From assembly GCA_022432975.1 (NCBI GenBank), contig CM039509.1:45170209-45234208 (forward strand): a stretch of 64,000 nt of DNA, read 5' to 3'. Shown here in pieces: positions 1 to 12,194 of this stretch. Each line of letters opens with the position of its first letter. Positions within the stretch are counted from its first letter, which is position 1. The stretch is from Begonia masoniana (Eukaryota > Streptophyta > Magnoliopsida > Cucurbitales > Begoniaceae). The notes beneath the pieces are model-generated. The model was not told the origin of the DNA. It did no database searches and saw only the letters and a list, made by a program, of their open reading frames with translations. The translations under genes and the position numbers were made by a program.

Positions 1-340
1 TACCGGTGAACAGTAAATTTCTGTTTGTAGTTCACATCCACCCGTGAACAGTAAATTTCTGTTGTAGTTCACATCCACTTGTGAACAGTAAATTTCTGTC
101 TGTAGTTCACATCCACCGTGAACAGTAAATTTCTGTTGTAGTTCACATCCACCGGTGAACAGTAAATTTCTGTCTGTAGTTCACATCCACCTGTGAACAG
201 TAAATTTCTGTCTGTAGTTCACATCCACCGGTGAACAGTAAATTTCTGTTTGTAGTCACATCCACGGTGAACAGTAAATTTCTGTTTGTAGTCCACATCC
301 ACATGTGAACAGTAAATTTCTCTCTGTAATTCACACCCAC
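1..340. repeat. Minisatellite, about nine copies of a ~38-bp unit
   Basis: The unit contains GTGAACAGTAAATTTCTG, then TGTAGTTCACATCCACC. Copies follow head to tail with small differences (CCGGTG, CCTGTG, ACATGTG at the junctions). GTGAAC and GTTCAC inside each unit are inverted, so a single unit can form a small hairpin. It lies inside the LTR fragment. Units touch without unique spacers, so it is not a CRISPR array. Confidence 0.85.
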
Positions 341-779
341 CGTTCTCTTTTGTTTATTCTCATCCACCGCTGCCACTGTTCACTTTTGTCTTATTCACAC
401 CTACCGTTAGCCTATATCACCCGATTATGTTATTCACTGTAACTTTCTCCCAGTATGCCTTTCAGTCTATATTCCTCGTTTATTTACACTGTATGTATTT
501 TTATCACGTTTCCTCTGCATGACCGTCGTCCATCTAGTCTTTTATTTAAATGTTCCAAGTATTCTGATTTTCTTCTGTAATTCATTCTGCAGTTCGGTTT
601 AACTGTTTTACCGTTTTGACTTTAAATCCAGAGAAGGTTTTCTCTAGCTGTAAAATTTTAAGGGTTTGTTTTAAAAGTCCAGTCTGTTTGTTTAAAGTTA
701 AAAAAAAAATATATAGTCCCCGTTTTGAATGTCCCGGAGTGATGGCTCCTCGGACCCCGATCGGGTCGAGGCTGTCACA
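1..779. mobile_element. Terminal part of a truncated LTR, cut by the window edge
   Basis: A non-coding stretch ends in GCTGTCACA, and copia integrase-side sequence resumes at about 780 as in the uninterrupted copy near 24740. It is therefore the end of an LTR inserted in copia copy 1. Its last ~130 bases, including a GTCCCGGAGTGATGGCTC stretch, recur as a fragment at about 24235-24380. The start lies outside the window, so family, length and target duplication cannot be checked. Confidence 0.6.
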
Positions 780-801
780 CCACACATCTAGATGTATAAG
801 G

Positions 802-1422
802 TCAAAAAGAGATAATGCATGAGAAACAAAAAATGAGAAATAGCAAACGATGACTTTTACTCATTTGACATGCAATACTAAATTTGGAAACACTAGACTT
901 AAGAAAAGGTTCATTACATAAACCCAAAACAAAATTTAAAGCATTTAAAGACGTGTGGCTGAGACGGAGATGCCACGGATTTGAAGACGAAACAATGAAG
1001 GTGAAGGCAGGGACGTTGGAGCAGGTAGTCGCAGACAAGGCTTGAGGAGCAGAAGGTGTTTTATAGAGACCATTATTGAGCAATCCCCGAAGAAGTGTTT
1101 GGTGGGAACTACAGTCCTTAATCACAACATAAGTGGAATGAAATTCAACGAACACTAGATGTTCATGAAATAATTGAGGAATACTAAGAAGATTATGAGA
1201 CAAAAAATGAGCATGAAAGACATTACGTAATAGAAGAGGATTTTGATTAGTCGGAAGCAAAGTAGAACAAGAGTGGGTGATAGAGTGAGACTTATTGTCG
1301 GCCATCGAGATAGTAGAAGAGCCACTGTAGGGTGTAAGATTGAGCAGCATTGAAGGGTGTGGGGTGAAATGGTGGGTGGCACCCGAGTCTAGCAGCCACT
1401 GTGAAGCATTGGTAGACACCAA
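802..1422 (-). pseudogene. Copia protease and GAG-pre-integrase fragment
   Basis: The minus-strand frame opens with an aspartic protease active site, WLLDSGATHHFT, near residues 9-20, followed by a typical copia protease body. It ends with the pre-integrase motif WHLRLSHTS near residue 150, after which the reading degenerates. Intact copia polyproteins exceed 1200 residues, so this is a fragment. The same segment is at 24894-25367, where the active site reads DAGA instead of DSGA. Assignment to Ty1/copia is secure from the motif order; activity is excluded by the truncation. Confidence 0.85.
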
Positions 1423-1539
1423 CGATAATGGAATGGGAGAATCCCGGCAAAGTTAGCCTGAGCTGGAGAAGAGAAGCTGTGTGGGGTTGGGTACTGGGTC
1501 GGATGACTGGGATAATGAGGTGGATTGTTATATTGGGTT

Positions 1540-3806
1540 TGTAACACCCGAAAATTTCTAGTAACAAGTGTAGCCTTAGAAAGGTTATGGAAATTTTATT
1601 TAGCAAGAGTTAGGCATTCAATTATGAGTTGAGAGTGGATGAAGTATGGTGGAAGAGTTTGACAATTCAAACTAACTTGTGATTTGTTGAAAGTTTTGGG
1701 CTTGAAAAGTCCAACTACTTTAACCAATAAAATTCAAGCAATGGTGTGAATGAGAAAGGAAGAAAAGATGGTGATTTTAATGAAGCAATCACGTTGGAAT
1801 TCAAAGAAGAGAATTGGACAAGTAAAAAGGTTTAGGTTTGAAAAGTCAAACCTTTGAAAAATCAAACTTCATTAACCAATCAAAATTTAGTAAAAATCTA
1901 ATGAAATTGTGGTGAATTTTTGGAGGCTTTCACGTTGGCTTTTGAAGAAAGAAAAGGGTGGGTTTATTTTCAAATTTAAAGAATTTTGTAGAGGGAATTT
2001 AAAAGTGGAAAAATTTGTGAAGTTAAAATGCAAAATGTGAGACTTTTCTTTATCTTCTTCCTCTTTTCTTCTCTCCCACGAGCCAGCCCTTCCACCGAAG
2101 TTCTTCCCCTTCTTTGCTTCAAGTTTTTCAAGAATTTCAAGGTAAAACTTCATGGGTTTTTGTTTGTGTACAATTTGATGAAGTTTGGAAGTGTTTTTAG
2201 TATGTTTTAGGTGGATTTGGTGAGGGTTTGAAAACCTTAAATTTGTTAGTCCGAAATTTCCTTTTCTTTAGATGATTTTCTTCCCCTTTTGATCAATTAA
2301 CCCTTGATTATGTTAGTTTAAGTTATTTAAGGGGTTAGATTAAAGATTGGATGGGTGTTACACAAAAACGGTTTAAGAACACTATGGGTGCCAATTCTGT
2401 TGAGGGATTTTCGGGTTGGCTAATGTGTTTTTTTGCATTTTGGAGGCACCATTTTTAGGCGTTACTTTGCCGAAATTTTCGGGAAGGACGCCATGGTGCT
2501 TAACGGTTAGGATTAAGAGAAATTGGTGAGTCTAGGCAGCTAGGTATGATATAAGAGAGCTTCGGGAGATTTACTTTTAAGTTCTGCTGTGTCCGATTTT
2601 TCATGTAAATTATTAGGGTTAGAGTGAGCCAAGTAGTGCACCGAGCCAGGGTGGGTTCGGGGGTGTTACAAGATGGTATCAGAGCATAAATGGTCGAGTC
2701 GTTCAAAAGATTACCCGACAATGCCGGCCGCCATGCAACGTGCTTCACCGACTGAGTTGCCCCTCGAACTCTTGATTAAGCTATGGTCTTACTCACCAAG
2801 TGAGGAACGACAATTCCTACATCTCCAAAGTTTTGACTTCCCTTCCCTGTTTCTACACTTCATAGCTCAAATACTAATACATCTAATGACATGAACTGTT
2901 TCAGTTATCACAAGGACTCTTAAATCTCTCTAACTTAGTTCTCAAATCCCTCTAACTTAGTTCTTAACTCTAATTGTTCCCTGACCTCAATTCACTTAAC
3001 CCCTCATGAACCTTACTTCTAAGTACACTCACTTAATCTTGAGTTGTCACACTAAATGTCAACTACGTTATTGCCTAAATCATCTACTGAGTACCCCTAA
3101 TAACCTATCGAGCAATGAAAACAATTCCTACAACTATGTTCATCACACATTTGCCTAACTTAAACTTTTAGTTAGTTTATATCTAAAATTAGATTGGTTT
3201 AACCCTGTTTGTTTTGTGATTGTAGTGAACTAGAAAATCCCGTGTGTACCGAGACAACCTTGGTGGATCCCTTAAGTCAATTCATAAACGTAGTAATCGA
3301 TAGTTTGAATAGCTAGGAATTTTATTGGAGAAAGTGAAACAAATATTAGAGAATTTCGAATGAGAGGAACGAGAACTTTCACGAAAAGTATTTGAGTTAC
3401 TTAGGGATAATGTCAAATTAGAAGGTTCTAAGGTTCGACTCGTATATAACGAAGTCGAAATTGTTGATGTCGTAAATAGATTAGGCTAGAGTTGATAAGT
3501 TTAAGAGTTGGTGAGCTTAAGAGTGAGATGTGAATGAGAACTCGATTATTAGTAGAGGATGAAATATAGGTTGGGAGATGTAAGCTATTTTCAGGCGTTA
3601 CTTTGCTGAAATTTTCGAGAAGGACGCCGTGGTGCTTAACGGTTAGGATTAAGAGAAATTAGTGAGTCTAGGCAGCTAGGTATGATATAAGAGAGCTTCG
3701 GGAGATTTAGTTTTAAGTTCTACTGTGTTCGATTTTTCATGTAAATTATTGGGGTTAGAGTGAGCCAAGTAGCGCACCGAGCCAGGGTGGGTTCGGGGGT
3801 GTTACA
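1540..3806 (+). mobile_element. LTR retrotransposon remnant with primer-binding site
   Basis: The element begins TGTAACACCC, directly after GGGTT in copia copy 1, and ends GGGGGTGTTACA before AGGTT, an imperfect 5-bp target duplication. The first LTR is 1540-2670. Three bases later TGGTATCAGAGC (2674-2685) is a perfect primer-binding site for initiator tRNA-Met. The internal part (2671 to ~3586) has no recognisable coding sequence. The second LTR is only its last ~220 bases (3587-3806), closely matching 2440-2670, so most of the internal region and of the 3' LTR was deleted. Family is probably gypsy by the LTR ends, which is an inference. Confidence 0.75.
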
Positions 3807-3896
3807 AGGTTGGGGTTTTATAGTGGGTTGGGCTGGGAGCCCGTTACAATCCATTTTAACCAGTGATAGCAGATCACTATTGAGTGGCCCACTTTA

Positions 3897-4452
3897 TTAC
3901 AGATTTAGCATCTGGGCTTGAAGGAAGCTGGTCAGAGCGCAACGCCGACCAGAAGAAGGAGGCGACCCATAGCTTGACCCACGACCATGCTGATAAGTCA
4001 AAACAGAGGGCAGAAAATTAGGGCTGGAGGGAGCAGGAGGAAGGAACGACCGAGGAGGGCGGAACGGCCTCTGAGCAGCAGCATTGACTTGAAGGGAGCT
4101 CGGAATCAGCATTTTAGTAGTAGAGTTCTGCTTCTCCAGGCAAAAATCATAACTCAATAAGAGGCTGTGCAGTTCCTCCAGAGATGGTTGATCTTGTCGA
4201 TTTGTGATGGCAGTCACAAATGGATTGTAGTTGCTACCGAGACCACCAAGAAAATAGATGACATCGGTATGAAAAAGGTTCTTCGATGGCCGATAAAGTG
4301 TTGCAGATGAAGGTAAGTTTTTGAATGTATATGGCTGCCGAGTGACCATCTTTGGACAGGTTGTGAAGTTGACTGCAGAAGTCGGTAATGCAGGCTAAGG
4401 AGGATGAGAAAAATAGTCGGCCAAGGGCAAGCAAGATATCTTTAGCATTATC
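3897..4452 (-). pseudogene. Copia gag fragment (UBN2-type)
   Basis: Two overlapping minus-strand frames (4479-4234 and 4349-3897) together give a copia gag middle section. It includes CITDFCSQLHNLSKDGHSAA, then FLGGLGSNYNPFVTAI and an SLEELHSLLLSYDFCLEKQ segment, the usual order in UBN2/Retrotran_gag families. A frameshift lies near 4300-4340. Upstream the frame is cut by the solo LTR at 4453, and the missing part resumes at 7728. No CCHC zinc knuckle is visible here; a Pro-rich stretch follows the gag core instead. Confidence 0.8.
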
Positions 4453-4577
4453 TGTAACGACCCGAATTTCCCCTAACACTATTCCTAAAAGTGACGTAAA
4501 ATTTAAACTTTTATTTTATTCTTTTCATCTTACTCATTTAAAGACAGTTAAATTTGTTAAGCAGAAGTCAATAATTC

Positions 4578-5787
4578 TGTTGACTTAAATATATGTTTTT
4601 GATGACGTGTTTATATGATGAGTAATATATTTGATTATGAGAATAATGAGTTTTGCATATAAAATTAATCGTTTTGGAAATACCCTTGGAAATGGTATTT
4701 TAATTTTCTAACAATATTGGTTAAGTGTACAGGGCTGAAAGTGAATAAAATGTTCACATTAACCGATAGCTAAAAGACAAAGAAGACATCCACCGGTTGA
4801 AGAAAAGAATGGCATCCACCGATAGGTGAACGATAAAAACAGTGGAGTTTAAAGAATCACACATGCCAATCGCTAAACGACAAAAGGCGAAGTAGTTCAA
4901 GGCTTGCATCTGCCGATGGAGTTCAAGGCTTGCATCTGCCGATGAAGTTCAAGGGTTGCATCTGCCGATGGCTTTCAAGCTTCATCTGCCGATGGCTTTC
5001 AAGATTGCTTCTGCCGATGGCTTTCAAGATTGCTTCTGCCGATGGCTTTCAAGATTGCTTCTGCCGATGGCTTTTCAAGTTGCATCCACCGATGAAGTTC
5101 CGTTTTTTTAAAGCTTCTTCCACCGGTGATCTTCCGCCAAATTTGAATATAACCGCGAAGCTACAGTGACGTCGTTTTCAGCATTAACTCCAGAACTTTA
5201 ATGGCGACGACGAACAGCAATTTCAGATGCAACGGATATCTGCTTCAGTACGGATGCTTCCCAACGGTAACATTTTTCATTTGAAGAAAGAAGCATTCAA
5301 TTATGTGAAGAAAAATCAGACAGAGTATTTAAGCTGAGGTTAGAGCACGAAGAAACAACTTTTGCGAATTTTTACTCTTGAGCCCTAATCTGCTAAATCT
5401 ATCATACTCTGTATTTCATCTACACCTCTCGATTCGATAACTTGAGATTTTAATCTTTGAGAGTGTAGTCTGAGCTTGAATTTTTACAAACTCAAATATC
5501 TGTATAAGGCAGTGGATTGACGTCCGTCAAGTACAATCCAGATTTGTAAAAGGCAGTTGATCGGAGCCCGGAATTTCGATCTGTTTATTCTCGTGAGGAG
5601 AAGGTTAAGGATCTTCAAGGGGGAACCTTGAAGCGTGGATGTAGGCAGGTTTTGGCCGAACCACGTAAAAACTCTTGTGTTGGTTTTTCTCTCTTTCTTT
5701 GTTATTTTTATTATTGTGCTTGCTGATTAGTTTAAGAAATTTTTAAAAGGTCTAATTCACCCCCTCTTAGACAATCTCGATCCTACA
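4578..5787 (+). mobile_element. SIRE-like copia solo LTR nested in another LTR
   Basis: It begins TGTTGACTTAAATATATG and ends GATCCTACA, with AATTC on each side (4573-4577 and 5788-5792). The region 5500-5670, with AAAGGCAGTTGATCGGAGCC and TTGGCCGAACCACGTAAA, resembles the downstream part of SIRE/Maximus-type LTRs and matches the second copy at 22979-23555. It contains only LTR sequence (1210 bp), so it arose by recombination between the two LTRs of a full element after that element inserted in the larger LTR. Confidence 0.85.
4885..5130. repeat. Minisatellite with CATCTGCCGATG core
   Basis: About nine head-to-tail units of roughly 25-27 bp, each built on TGCATCTGCCGATG or TGCTTCTGCCGATG followed by GCTTTCAAG or AAGTTCAAG. 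It lies in the SIRE-like LTR. The same 12-base core builds separate arrays in two gypsy-type LTRs at 8430-8960 and, in reverse complement, 13070-13330. Confidence 0.8.
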
Positions 5788-5949
5788 AATTCCTCTCGGG
5801 TTTCCTCTAATGAACAGTAAAGTCGACTCTTCCTATCGAGTTTCATTGAATGAGTAGTATTTTTCCTCTCGGGTTTCTTCAATTTAAACAGTAGGGGTAG
5901 CTGATTCTCTCTATCGGGTTTAGACGAATGGTACAGTGGGGGTTGACGT

Positions 5950-6320
5950 TATAACAGACAGGAATGGATAACAGAAACAGAAGACAGCGTGGACGACGGA
6001 GGCAGAAGACAGTGTAGATGATGGAGACAGAAGACAGTGTAGACGTTTGAAATAATAGACAGCATGGACGACAGAATTAAAAGACAGAATGGACAACAAA
6101 AATAAAAGACAGTGTAGACGTTTGAAATAATAGACAGCGTGGACGACAGAATTAAAAGGACAACATAAATAAAAGACAGCGTGGACAACATGACAACTTT
6201 GGACGATGAATTTCTTACAGAAACACTTAACCGAAAGAATGGACAACAGAAATTAAAGACAGCGTGGACAACATGACAACTTTGGACGATGAATTTCTTA
6301 CAGAAACACTTAACCGAAAC
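5950..6320. repeat. AGACAG-rich minisatellite plus 85-bp duplication
   Basis: Irregular units based on AGACAGCGTGGACGACAGAA and AGACAGTGTAGACGTTTGAA repeat from 5950. Two copies of a longer piece (AGACAGCGTGGACAACATGAC...) start near 6174 and 6259, 85 bases apart. The repeats leave long open frames on both strands that have no coding character. They belong to the Tekay-like solo LTR. Confidence 0.7.
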
Positions 6321-8429
6321 TTAAAGAATCCCGACTCTAAACCATGCATTACCCGATCGATTGCCCCTTCCTGGCGATCGATTGGCAAGCTCTCTGGATT
6401 TTTGTCCAGAGAGCTGCCTTCATATTCTTTCCCCTGCACCTACACACCATTCACCCAGAACTTCCAGAAACATTAAAACATCAAAATCCATTACCATTTC
6501 ATCAACATCAGTATTTACACTATCCAGACATCCAACACCCTAAAATGAGTTTCTATACAATTCATATACTTCCACCCTTCAGCCCGACATAAACCCAAAA
6601 TCTCCAAAATACTTAACTATTACTCCCACTGGTCAATTTAGCTCTGACTGCACAGCACACACCCACGGGCCATCTTCCATCAACCTGCTCATACTTCGGG
6701 TGGAGGAATGTCATCCTCACCTGTTTCAAATTCGCCTACACCATAGAGACAACTATGAGCTAAAGGCTCAGTAAGCTTCGTAAATGCAAATGCATGATGT
6801 GCATATGCGTTTCATAAATCATGCAGACATTTTCATTGTTTCATTACAGATGTTTCATTACAGAACAGAATGTCACCGAGGTCTAACTCTCACCAGATGG
6901 AGAGGGCACGTCTGGCGGTTAGACAACCCTTTCTATCTACCAGGGGGAAAACATGCTTCCATCCGTAAATAACCATGTCTGAACCCCACCCCGTCGTGAC
7001 CAGATTACAGATTACGTACATTCGTTTCTTTAATTCATTTCTTTTCTTAAACACGTGTAGAAATCCATTTTCATGATATTTTGAAAGAGACGTGATGCAT
7101 GGACAGTTCATATTGCATAACGTATACAGGGCCCTAGACTTAAAGAAAAACGATAGGCAGTACATAAAACCTAGGAAAAACGTTCTAACCTAACAAATAT
7201 CTTAACTACTCATCCAACCTACACTGAAGATATAAATCACCAAACATCCTCGATCAATAAACTCTTATACGGTGTAGGCCGAATCAGCCAAACAAGTCAC
7301 GAAGACTTACCTCTTGTCCTTAGCAATCCAAGTACCTCGCTTTAGCCTTGTCACCTTAGGAGCTTCAAAGATGACTGAAATGTGGCCAACTTTAAGGGAG
7401 GAGAGAAATTTTGTGGGAAGGAGGGGAGGGTTTCTTCTCGGCGATGAAAGAAGACAGAAGGAAGTATGAAAATGAAAGTGATTTCACGTAAGGGAGAGAA
7501 GAAGCAAGGAAAGCAGCTTCTTCCACAAGCTTTGCCACATGTCACCTTTTTATTGGATTCTCTCAACTAGCCTCTTTCCTTTCCTAGTTTGCCCCTCCTT
7601 TGGTTTCCAACTAAGTCTTTTGATTGGTTGAACTTTAATCTGGTTTTTCCCTACAATTTCTTCAGCATTTTTTTTTGTCCATTAATATCGCACAAAAGGT
7701 CATAATAAAAAAATTCTGGATGTTACATTATCAAAGCTAACAATTTGGGGAATAAAGGTTTCAGAGAGGGATGAGAAAATTCAGCTCATAATGAGCCGAT
7801 TATAACGCTGCCAAAGAGTAAAATCAGAATTGATTTGTGTAGAAAGGGAATCAAGAAATTGAGGGGGAGAAGTGAATGATTCGTCAAGAATATTAGGGGT
7901 GGGCAAGACCGAACCGGGGACCGAAAACCGGACTGGACCGACGGGTTCGGTCCGGTTTCGGTCCCAGAATAATGGACCACGGTCCGGTCCTCGGTCCACA
8001 GCCTGATTTCCCGAAGAACCGGGACCGGACCGTTGGACCGATTTTAAGCCTATCTCCTTTTGGCTTTCAGGGTTTAGTTTTCTTCACCTTTTCTAAATCC
8101 CTAATCCAGACCAAATTCCACTTCCAGAACACTCGACTCCCGATCCCGACCTCCGAACGGTGATGTAACGCCCCGAGTTGTCTGAACCCGGTTCGCTACT
8201 CATTACTTGATCATAACTAAGAAATTTCGAATAAATTTAAAACTTCATTCGACATTCAAAATTTGACATTTTCTAAACGTTCAAAACATTTGAAAACTTT
8301 GCAGCGGAAAATTATTTAAAACTACAATGGGGATTTAACTAGCTGTGAAAATATTGTTGGAAAGATTAATGGAAATGTTTAAAGTATTCGGTCAAGAGAA
8401 AATAAGGTTTTAAATGATGGACTACTCAA

Positions 8430-8960
8430 GGAATTACAAAAGTCGAATTCATCTGCCGACGACAAAGTCAACGGAAGGAAACGGAACGAGGTTCCTGCCG
8501 ATGACGTCACGAGTTGTACTCGTCTGCCGACGACTAGTCAATGGAAGGAGCAGAAGCAGAAAACCAAAGGCTTCTGCCGATGACGTCTACACAACTTCAC
8601 CCACAACTTCATCTGCCGATGAAATCATGGTAACTTCACACACCACTTCATCCGCCGATGAAGTTAACATAACTTCATCTGCCGATGAAGTCAGCGCAAT
8701 TTCATCTCTCAATAGACAAACACACGTCATCTTCCGATAACAACAATATGACTCCACGCCTTCCGATTCGCTAAACGACAAACGGGTTTCTCCCTCTTCC
8801 GATGGAATGGACTACATCTGCCGACACGTGCTACTCACGTAACTCTTTAAAGCATCTACTGATAGACTATAAAATTTACATCTTCCGATGGCTTTTCTGA
8901 AGACATCTTCCGATAGAATTTAAAATTTACTCAACATCTACCGACAGATATCATCTGTCG
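8430..8960. repeat. CATCTGCCGATG-based repeat array
   Basis: Loose units of CATCTGCCGATGAAGT, with CATCTTCCGATGG and CATCTACCGACAG variants, are spread through about 500 bases. The tightest part is 8600-8700. CATC and GATG inside the unit are inverted relative to each other. Open frames here on both strands are a by-product of the repeat and do not look coding. Confidence 0.7.
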
Positions 8961-9515
8961 ATAGAGAGCAAAACAACAACTCTAATCGCTTCACTTGCAA
9001 ATCCAGTAATAAACCAACAGAATACTAAATTCAGAGAAAACTAAGAATACTTTTGAAAACTTCAAGTAACTCATTCTTGCTAAAACTAACCAGAGGCAAT
9101 CCAAACCTTTGTGTCACTAGAAACTCATAAGTACTATCTTGAAATCCCAACAGAATATCGTTATCAGAAAAGAAACTCAAAAGCGAATTCCAAAACATTA
9201 AAATTTCTACTGTCATGAAAGCTCAGTATAATAAATTTGAAATACTGTCAATTAATCTTTGTTAGTCAATGACACCAGTCAAACCACCCCATCAGATGCC
9301 TGACCGTTGCACAGCCGTGCTCCACCAACCTCATCTACTCGGTTATGCTCTCAGGGAAATCACCTGCTGTATCCTCAACACCTACATCACAAAACTCATC
9401 TATTAGCCTAATGCTAAGCAAGTAAAGCATTAATGAAATGTATGCTGAAACATAAACCCTGATCATGCAGTTTCTAATTTTCTCAACTCAGTTGTGCATC
9501 GTTCATAAACTGGTC

Positions 9516-9708
9516 TGATCCCTAAGTTCCCTTGGGAGTGGGATCGGTTCTCCCAAATGTAATAAATCCTCTACTCAGTTAAGGGGCGGATTACTTCCCT
9601 TAACAGCTAATACAGATCCCTTAATTCCCTTGGGAGTGGGATCGGTTCTCCCAATGTAATAAATCCTCTACTCAGTTAAGGGGCGGATTACTTCCCTTAA
9701 CAGCTACT
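9516..9708. repeat. Two tandem copies of a ~99-bp unit
   Basis: The unit begins at 9516 and again at 9615. It includes TTCCCTTGGGAGTGGGATCG, AATCCTCTACTCAGTTAAGG and a GCGGATTACTTCCC stretch. Copies differ by a few bases. It lies in the solo LTR. Confidence 0.8.
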
Positions 9709-12194
9709 CTGTTTCATTCAATTCATACTCATCATAACCTTGCACATAAATTCATTTTCGTAATTCTTCAAAAACTTAATGCATGACATAAAGAAAAGAA
9801 ACACTCAAACATGCATAAACCTACTGTTTTGTGATGTAGGCCCGAAGGCTCACACATTACTTTACTTACCTGGCTCTTGGAAATCGCTCGGCTATATGCT
9901 ACTCCAAAAATCTGCTCACCTAAAACCATTGACAGATTATGGATTAGATCTCCACTAAACTTTATCTAACTACTGAAGTCTAAGGAAGCCAGTTTGGGGC
10001 TCTACTGATTAAGCATTCCCGATACATCACTAAACCCCAAAACCCAAATCTCTCACCCGCAGCTTATCGAAGATACATACATTGCAATCCTTCAGCTACC
10101 CTAGCACTAGAACGGCAAGTAGTTGATTCAAAACTCACCTTGGTTGGGGAAAACCGGAGGGGAAATCGCCCAGAGGTAGTCTGCTTGAGCTGAGAGGTAA
10201 GAGTAATAAAACAGTGGCGGCTAAACCTCACTAAACCTTTCCTTAAATACCTTATCCACAATATAAATTTGCAATTACCATCTTGCCCCTGCCTAGTCAT
10301 TTACAACCTAATCAACATTTCACTAAATTTTAACCATAAAAATTATATACCACCGTTTAACAACTTATTTTGATTTATTGAAACCGGGTGCTACAGGTGA
10401 ATTCCTGACCTCCGAACGGTGAATGCCCGACCTTCGAACGGCGAACACCCGAGTCTTCAGCATCGCTTCAGTCTTCACTCACCCTTAAATCATTAGGCGA
10501 ACACCCGAGTCCCGACCTCCGAACACCCGACTGTCAAAACCCAAGGTTCGATTCTTCAGGCGAATTTTCTGGATGCGAGGACGTCGTTTCAACCGGGATT
10601 GAGAAAAAAGATGATAGTTTTCTAAGATTTCAAGGTTTTGAAGGAGGTGGTTTTGGTGGGTGTGTGAACAAAGATGAAAGTTTTACCATTTGGATGAGAA
10701 GCTGGAGAAGAAAACGAATCGACAGTGGCAGAAGAAGTCACGCGACGAGTCTTCTGGACCATTCGAGGAAGAAAGTTTCGAGTTCTCTGTTGAAGACGAA
10801 CACTGCAATTTTATCTTTTTTTACAATTTTTCTTTAAAAAAAATAAATTAATTAAATGACTTGGGCGGAACCGGGACCGAACCTGGACCGGACCGGAATT
10901 TCCGGTGCGGTCCAGGTTCCGGGATAAAAAATCCCGAACCTGTTCGGGCCGGTTCGGTCAGGGCTCGGGACCGGACCGAACCGGCCCGTGCCCACCCCTA
11001 AAGAATATGATCAATTCCATTGGCGATGACGATATTGAGAAGTTGAGCTTTCCAAACAATATAATTTGTGGAGTCGAGTTTGATAGTAAGAGTTTGAGTC
11101 ATTGAAGGTAAGGGAGAAAGGGAGGCAACGAGAGTAGAAGATGGGAGTGTTGAGCTTGATGATGTCATCGAATCTGATACCAAATTGAACAGAAAATTGA
11201 TCTAGAGGCCGCTATGATGTAACACCCGACAACTTTGGTCAGGTGATTTTCTCAATAGAATTAACTGTCACCTGTTTATTTTTATTTTTTAACCTTTTGA
11301 TTTAATGTCTTTATGCCAAGTTTTTATGTATTTTGTCTTAAACTTGTGCGGTGGCAGATTGGTAATAAAGTGGGATTTTGGCTTATATAAATAGAATAAG
11401 GAAATCCTTAAACCTCTCAAAAACCTCACTGTAGCCGTCACACTTTCCTCTTCGATTTCTCCACTCTCCAGAGCTCTCTCTCAGCCGGCGACTTCTCCAC
11501 CAGCGAGCGATTTCTCCTGTATCCACTCCGATAACCCACATTCGAGGTAAGGTTCTGACAATGTAGTTGTTGGAAAAGTTATTTAGAGCTCTGCTTTTAG
11601 CTAGAAACCCGTAGTCCGGATTTTGTTATGACAGAGTAAAATAGGAACATTGTTAAGCTTAGTTTGGTAATAGCATTGCCGATTTGAATCTGAACTTTTG
11701 ACAACCGACTGTAAATAACTGCTAGGTTGAATCCGAATGTCTGGAATCTTGGAGCTTAACCCACGCACCCAAGGTGCTTGACGGAAAAGACTAAGAAATA
11801 CAGAGTTTAGGATGACATTTAGTTAGGACCTTATTAGTTTTTGAGTTTAAGTTATTTAACTACGAATATGAAATGTCATAGGCAAGGAAAGCTCAAGTGA
11901 AGGTGCTGCTCAGCTAAGGAATCCAGGTAAGTGAATGTATTAAGATTTCCGGCCACTAGGGCCCTACACCGCAAGGGTATTAGGAAATCATTGAGATGTC
12001 TGTCTGTTGACTATGACTAGTTATTGCCATGATATGAAGAATTTGTGTAAGAAGATGTTAAGTTACAGGATGTTTTGCTTGTCCTTATGGTATGACTTCT
12101 CTCTGTGAACTTCATGTTTATGCATTGAGTCCACGTTTATGACTGAGTTAAGAACATGAAAAGTAAATGTAATCATGATTAAGTGCAGGACGGG

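Larger units (their letters stand above)
4453..7727 (-). mobile_element. Solo LTR, Tekay-like, with TTATC target duplication
   Basis: The segment starts TGTAACGACCC and ends GGATGTTACA, flanked on both sides by TTATC (4448-4452 and 7728-7732). Uninterrupted copia copy 2 shows GCATTATC followed directly by the right flank. The stretch 6640-6960 matches, in the same orientation, the LTR of the Tekay element at about 26490-26760, which gives the minus orientation. No internal domain, primer site or second LTR is present, so it is a solo LTR of about 2.06 kb once the nested SIRE-like LTR is subtracted. Confidence 0.85.
8164..10394 (-). mobile_element. Solo LTR nested in the hAT element
   Basis: It starts TGTAACGCCCCGAG and ends CCGGGTGCTACA, with GGTGA on both sides (8159-8163 and 10395-10399). 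At 2231 bp it has no coding sequence, tRNA-primer site or second LTR. The order of GTGTAGG-like and CTTACCT-like segments resembles the minus-oriented Tekay LTR, so minus orientation is likely but not certain. It holds a CATCTGCCGATG array and a 99-bp tandem duplication. Confidence 0.8.
7894..11000. mobile_element. Non-autonomous hAT-type DNA transposon
   Basis: The ends are exact inverted repeats, TAGGGGTGGGCA and TGCCCACCCCTA, flanked by the 8-bp direct repeat AAGAATAT (7886-7893 and 11001-11008). An 8-bp duplication and this terminal repeat are hallmarks of the hAT superfamily. Next to each end are clusters of ACCGGACCG and GGTTCGGTCC motifs, the subterminal repeats to which hAT transposases bind. 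Without the nested solo LTR it is about 870 bp and has no transposase reading frame, so it would depend on a transposase supplied elsewhere. The empty site is seen at 36400-36415. Confidence 0.9.
7781..11183 (-). pseudogene. Copia gag N-terminus, split by a hAT element
   Basis: The first ~60 codons (11183-11009) encode a start similar to that at 36584: MTSSSST, then LTIKLDSTNYIVWKAQLLN, typical of the copia gag N-terminal domain. The frame is cut by the hAT element at 7894-11000 and resumes at 7893 with DESFTSPPQFLDSLSTQIN and LWQRYNR. It then meets a TGA after LIMS. The same TGA is present in copia copy 2, so it predates the split of the two copies or is a feature of the family. Confidence 0.8.
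780..11195 (-). mobile_element. Ty1/copia retrotransposon copy 1, broken by nested insertions
   Basis: Reading on the minus strand, one degenerate copia element can be followed through 11195-11001 (gag start), 7893-7728, 4452-3807 (gag) and 1539-780 (protease and pre-integrase). Each gap is filled by a separate insertion with recognisable ends. Order and spacing match copia copy 2 at 23556-36801. The putative primer-binding site is at about 11173-11184 (AATCTGATACCA on the plus strand, complementary in part to initiator tRNA-Met). Its 5' LTR is missing and the sequence runs directly into Athila-like gag. Integrase and reverse transcriptase lie beyond the LTR at the window start or are lost. 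Confidence 0.8.

Noticed and set aside
1..340. CRISPR-like array of regularly spaced repeats
   Set aside because: Units are contiguous with no unique spacers, the genome is a plant, and the block lies in an LTR.
5920..6246. Cys- and Val-rich open frames (108 and 80 codons) on the minus strand
   Set aside because: They are translations of AGACAG-type tandem repeats in an LTR.
8414..8781. Overlapping open frames on both strands with TSSADEV repeats
   Set aside because: They come from the CATCTGCCGATG minisatellite read in different frames.
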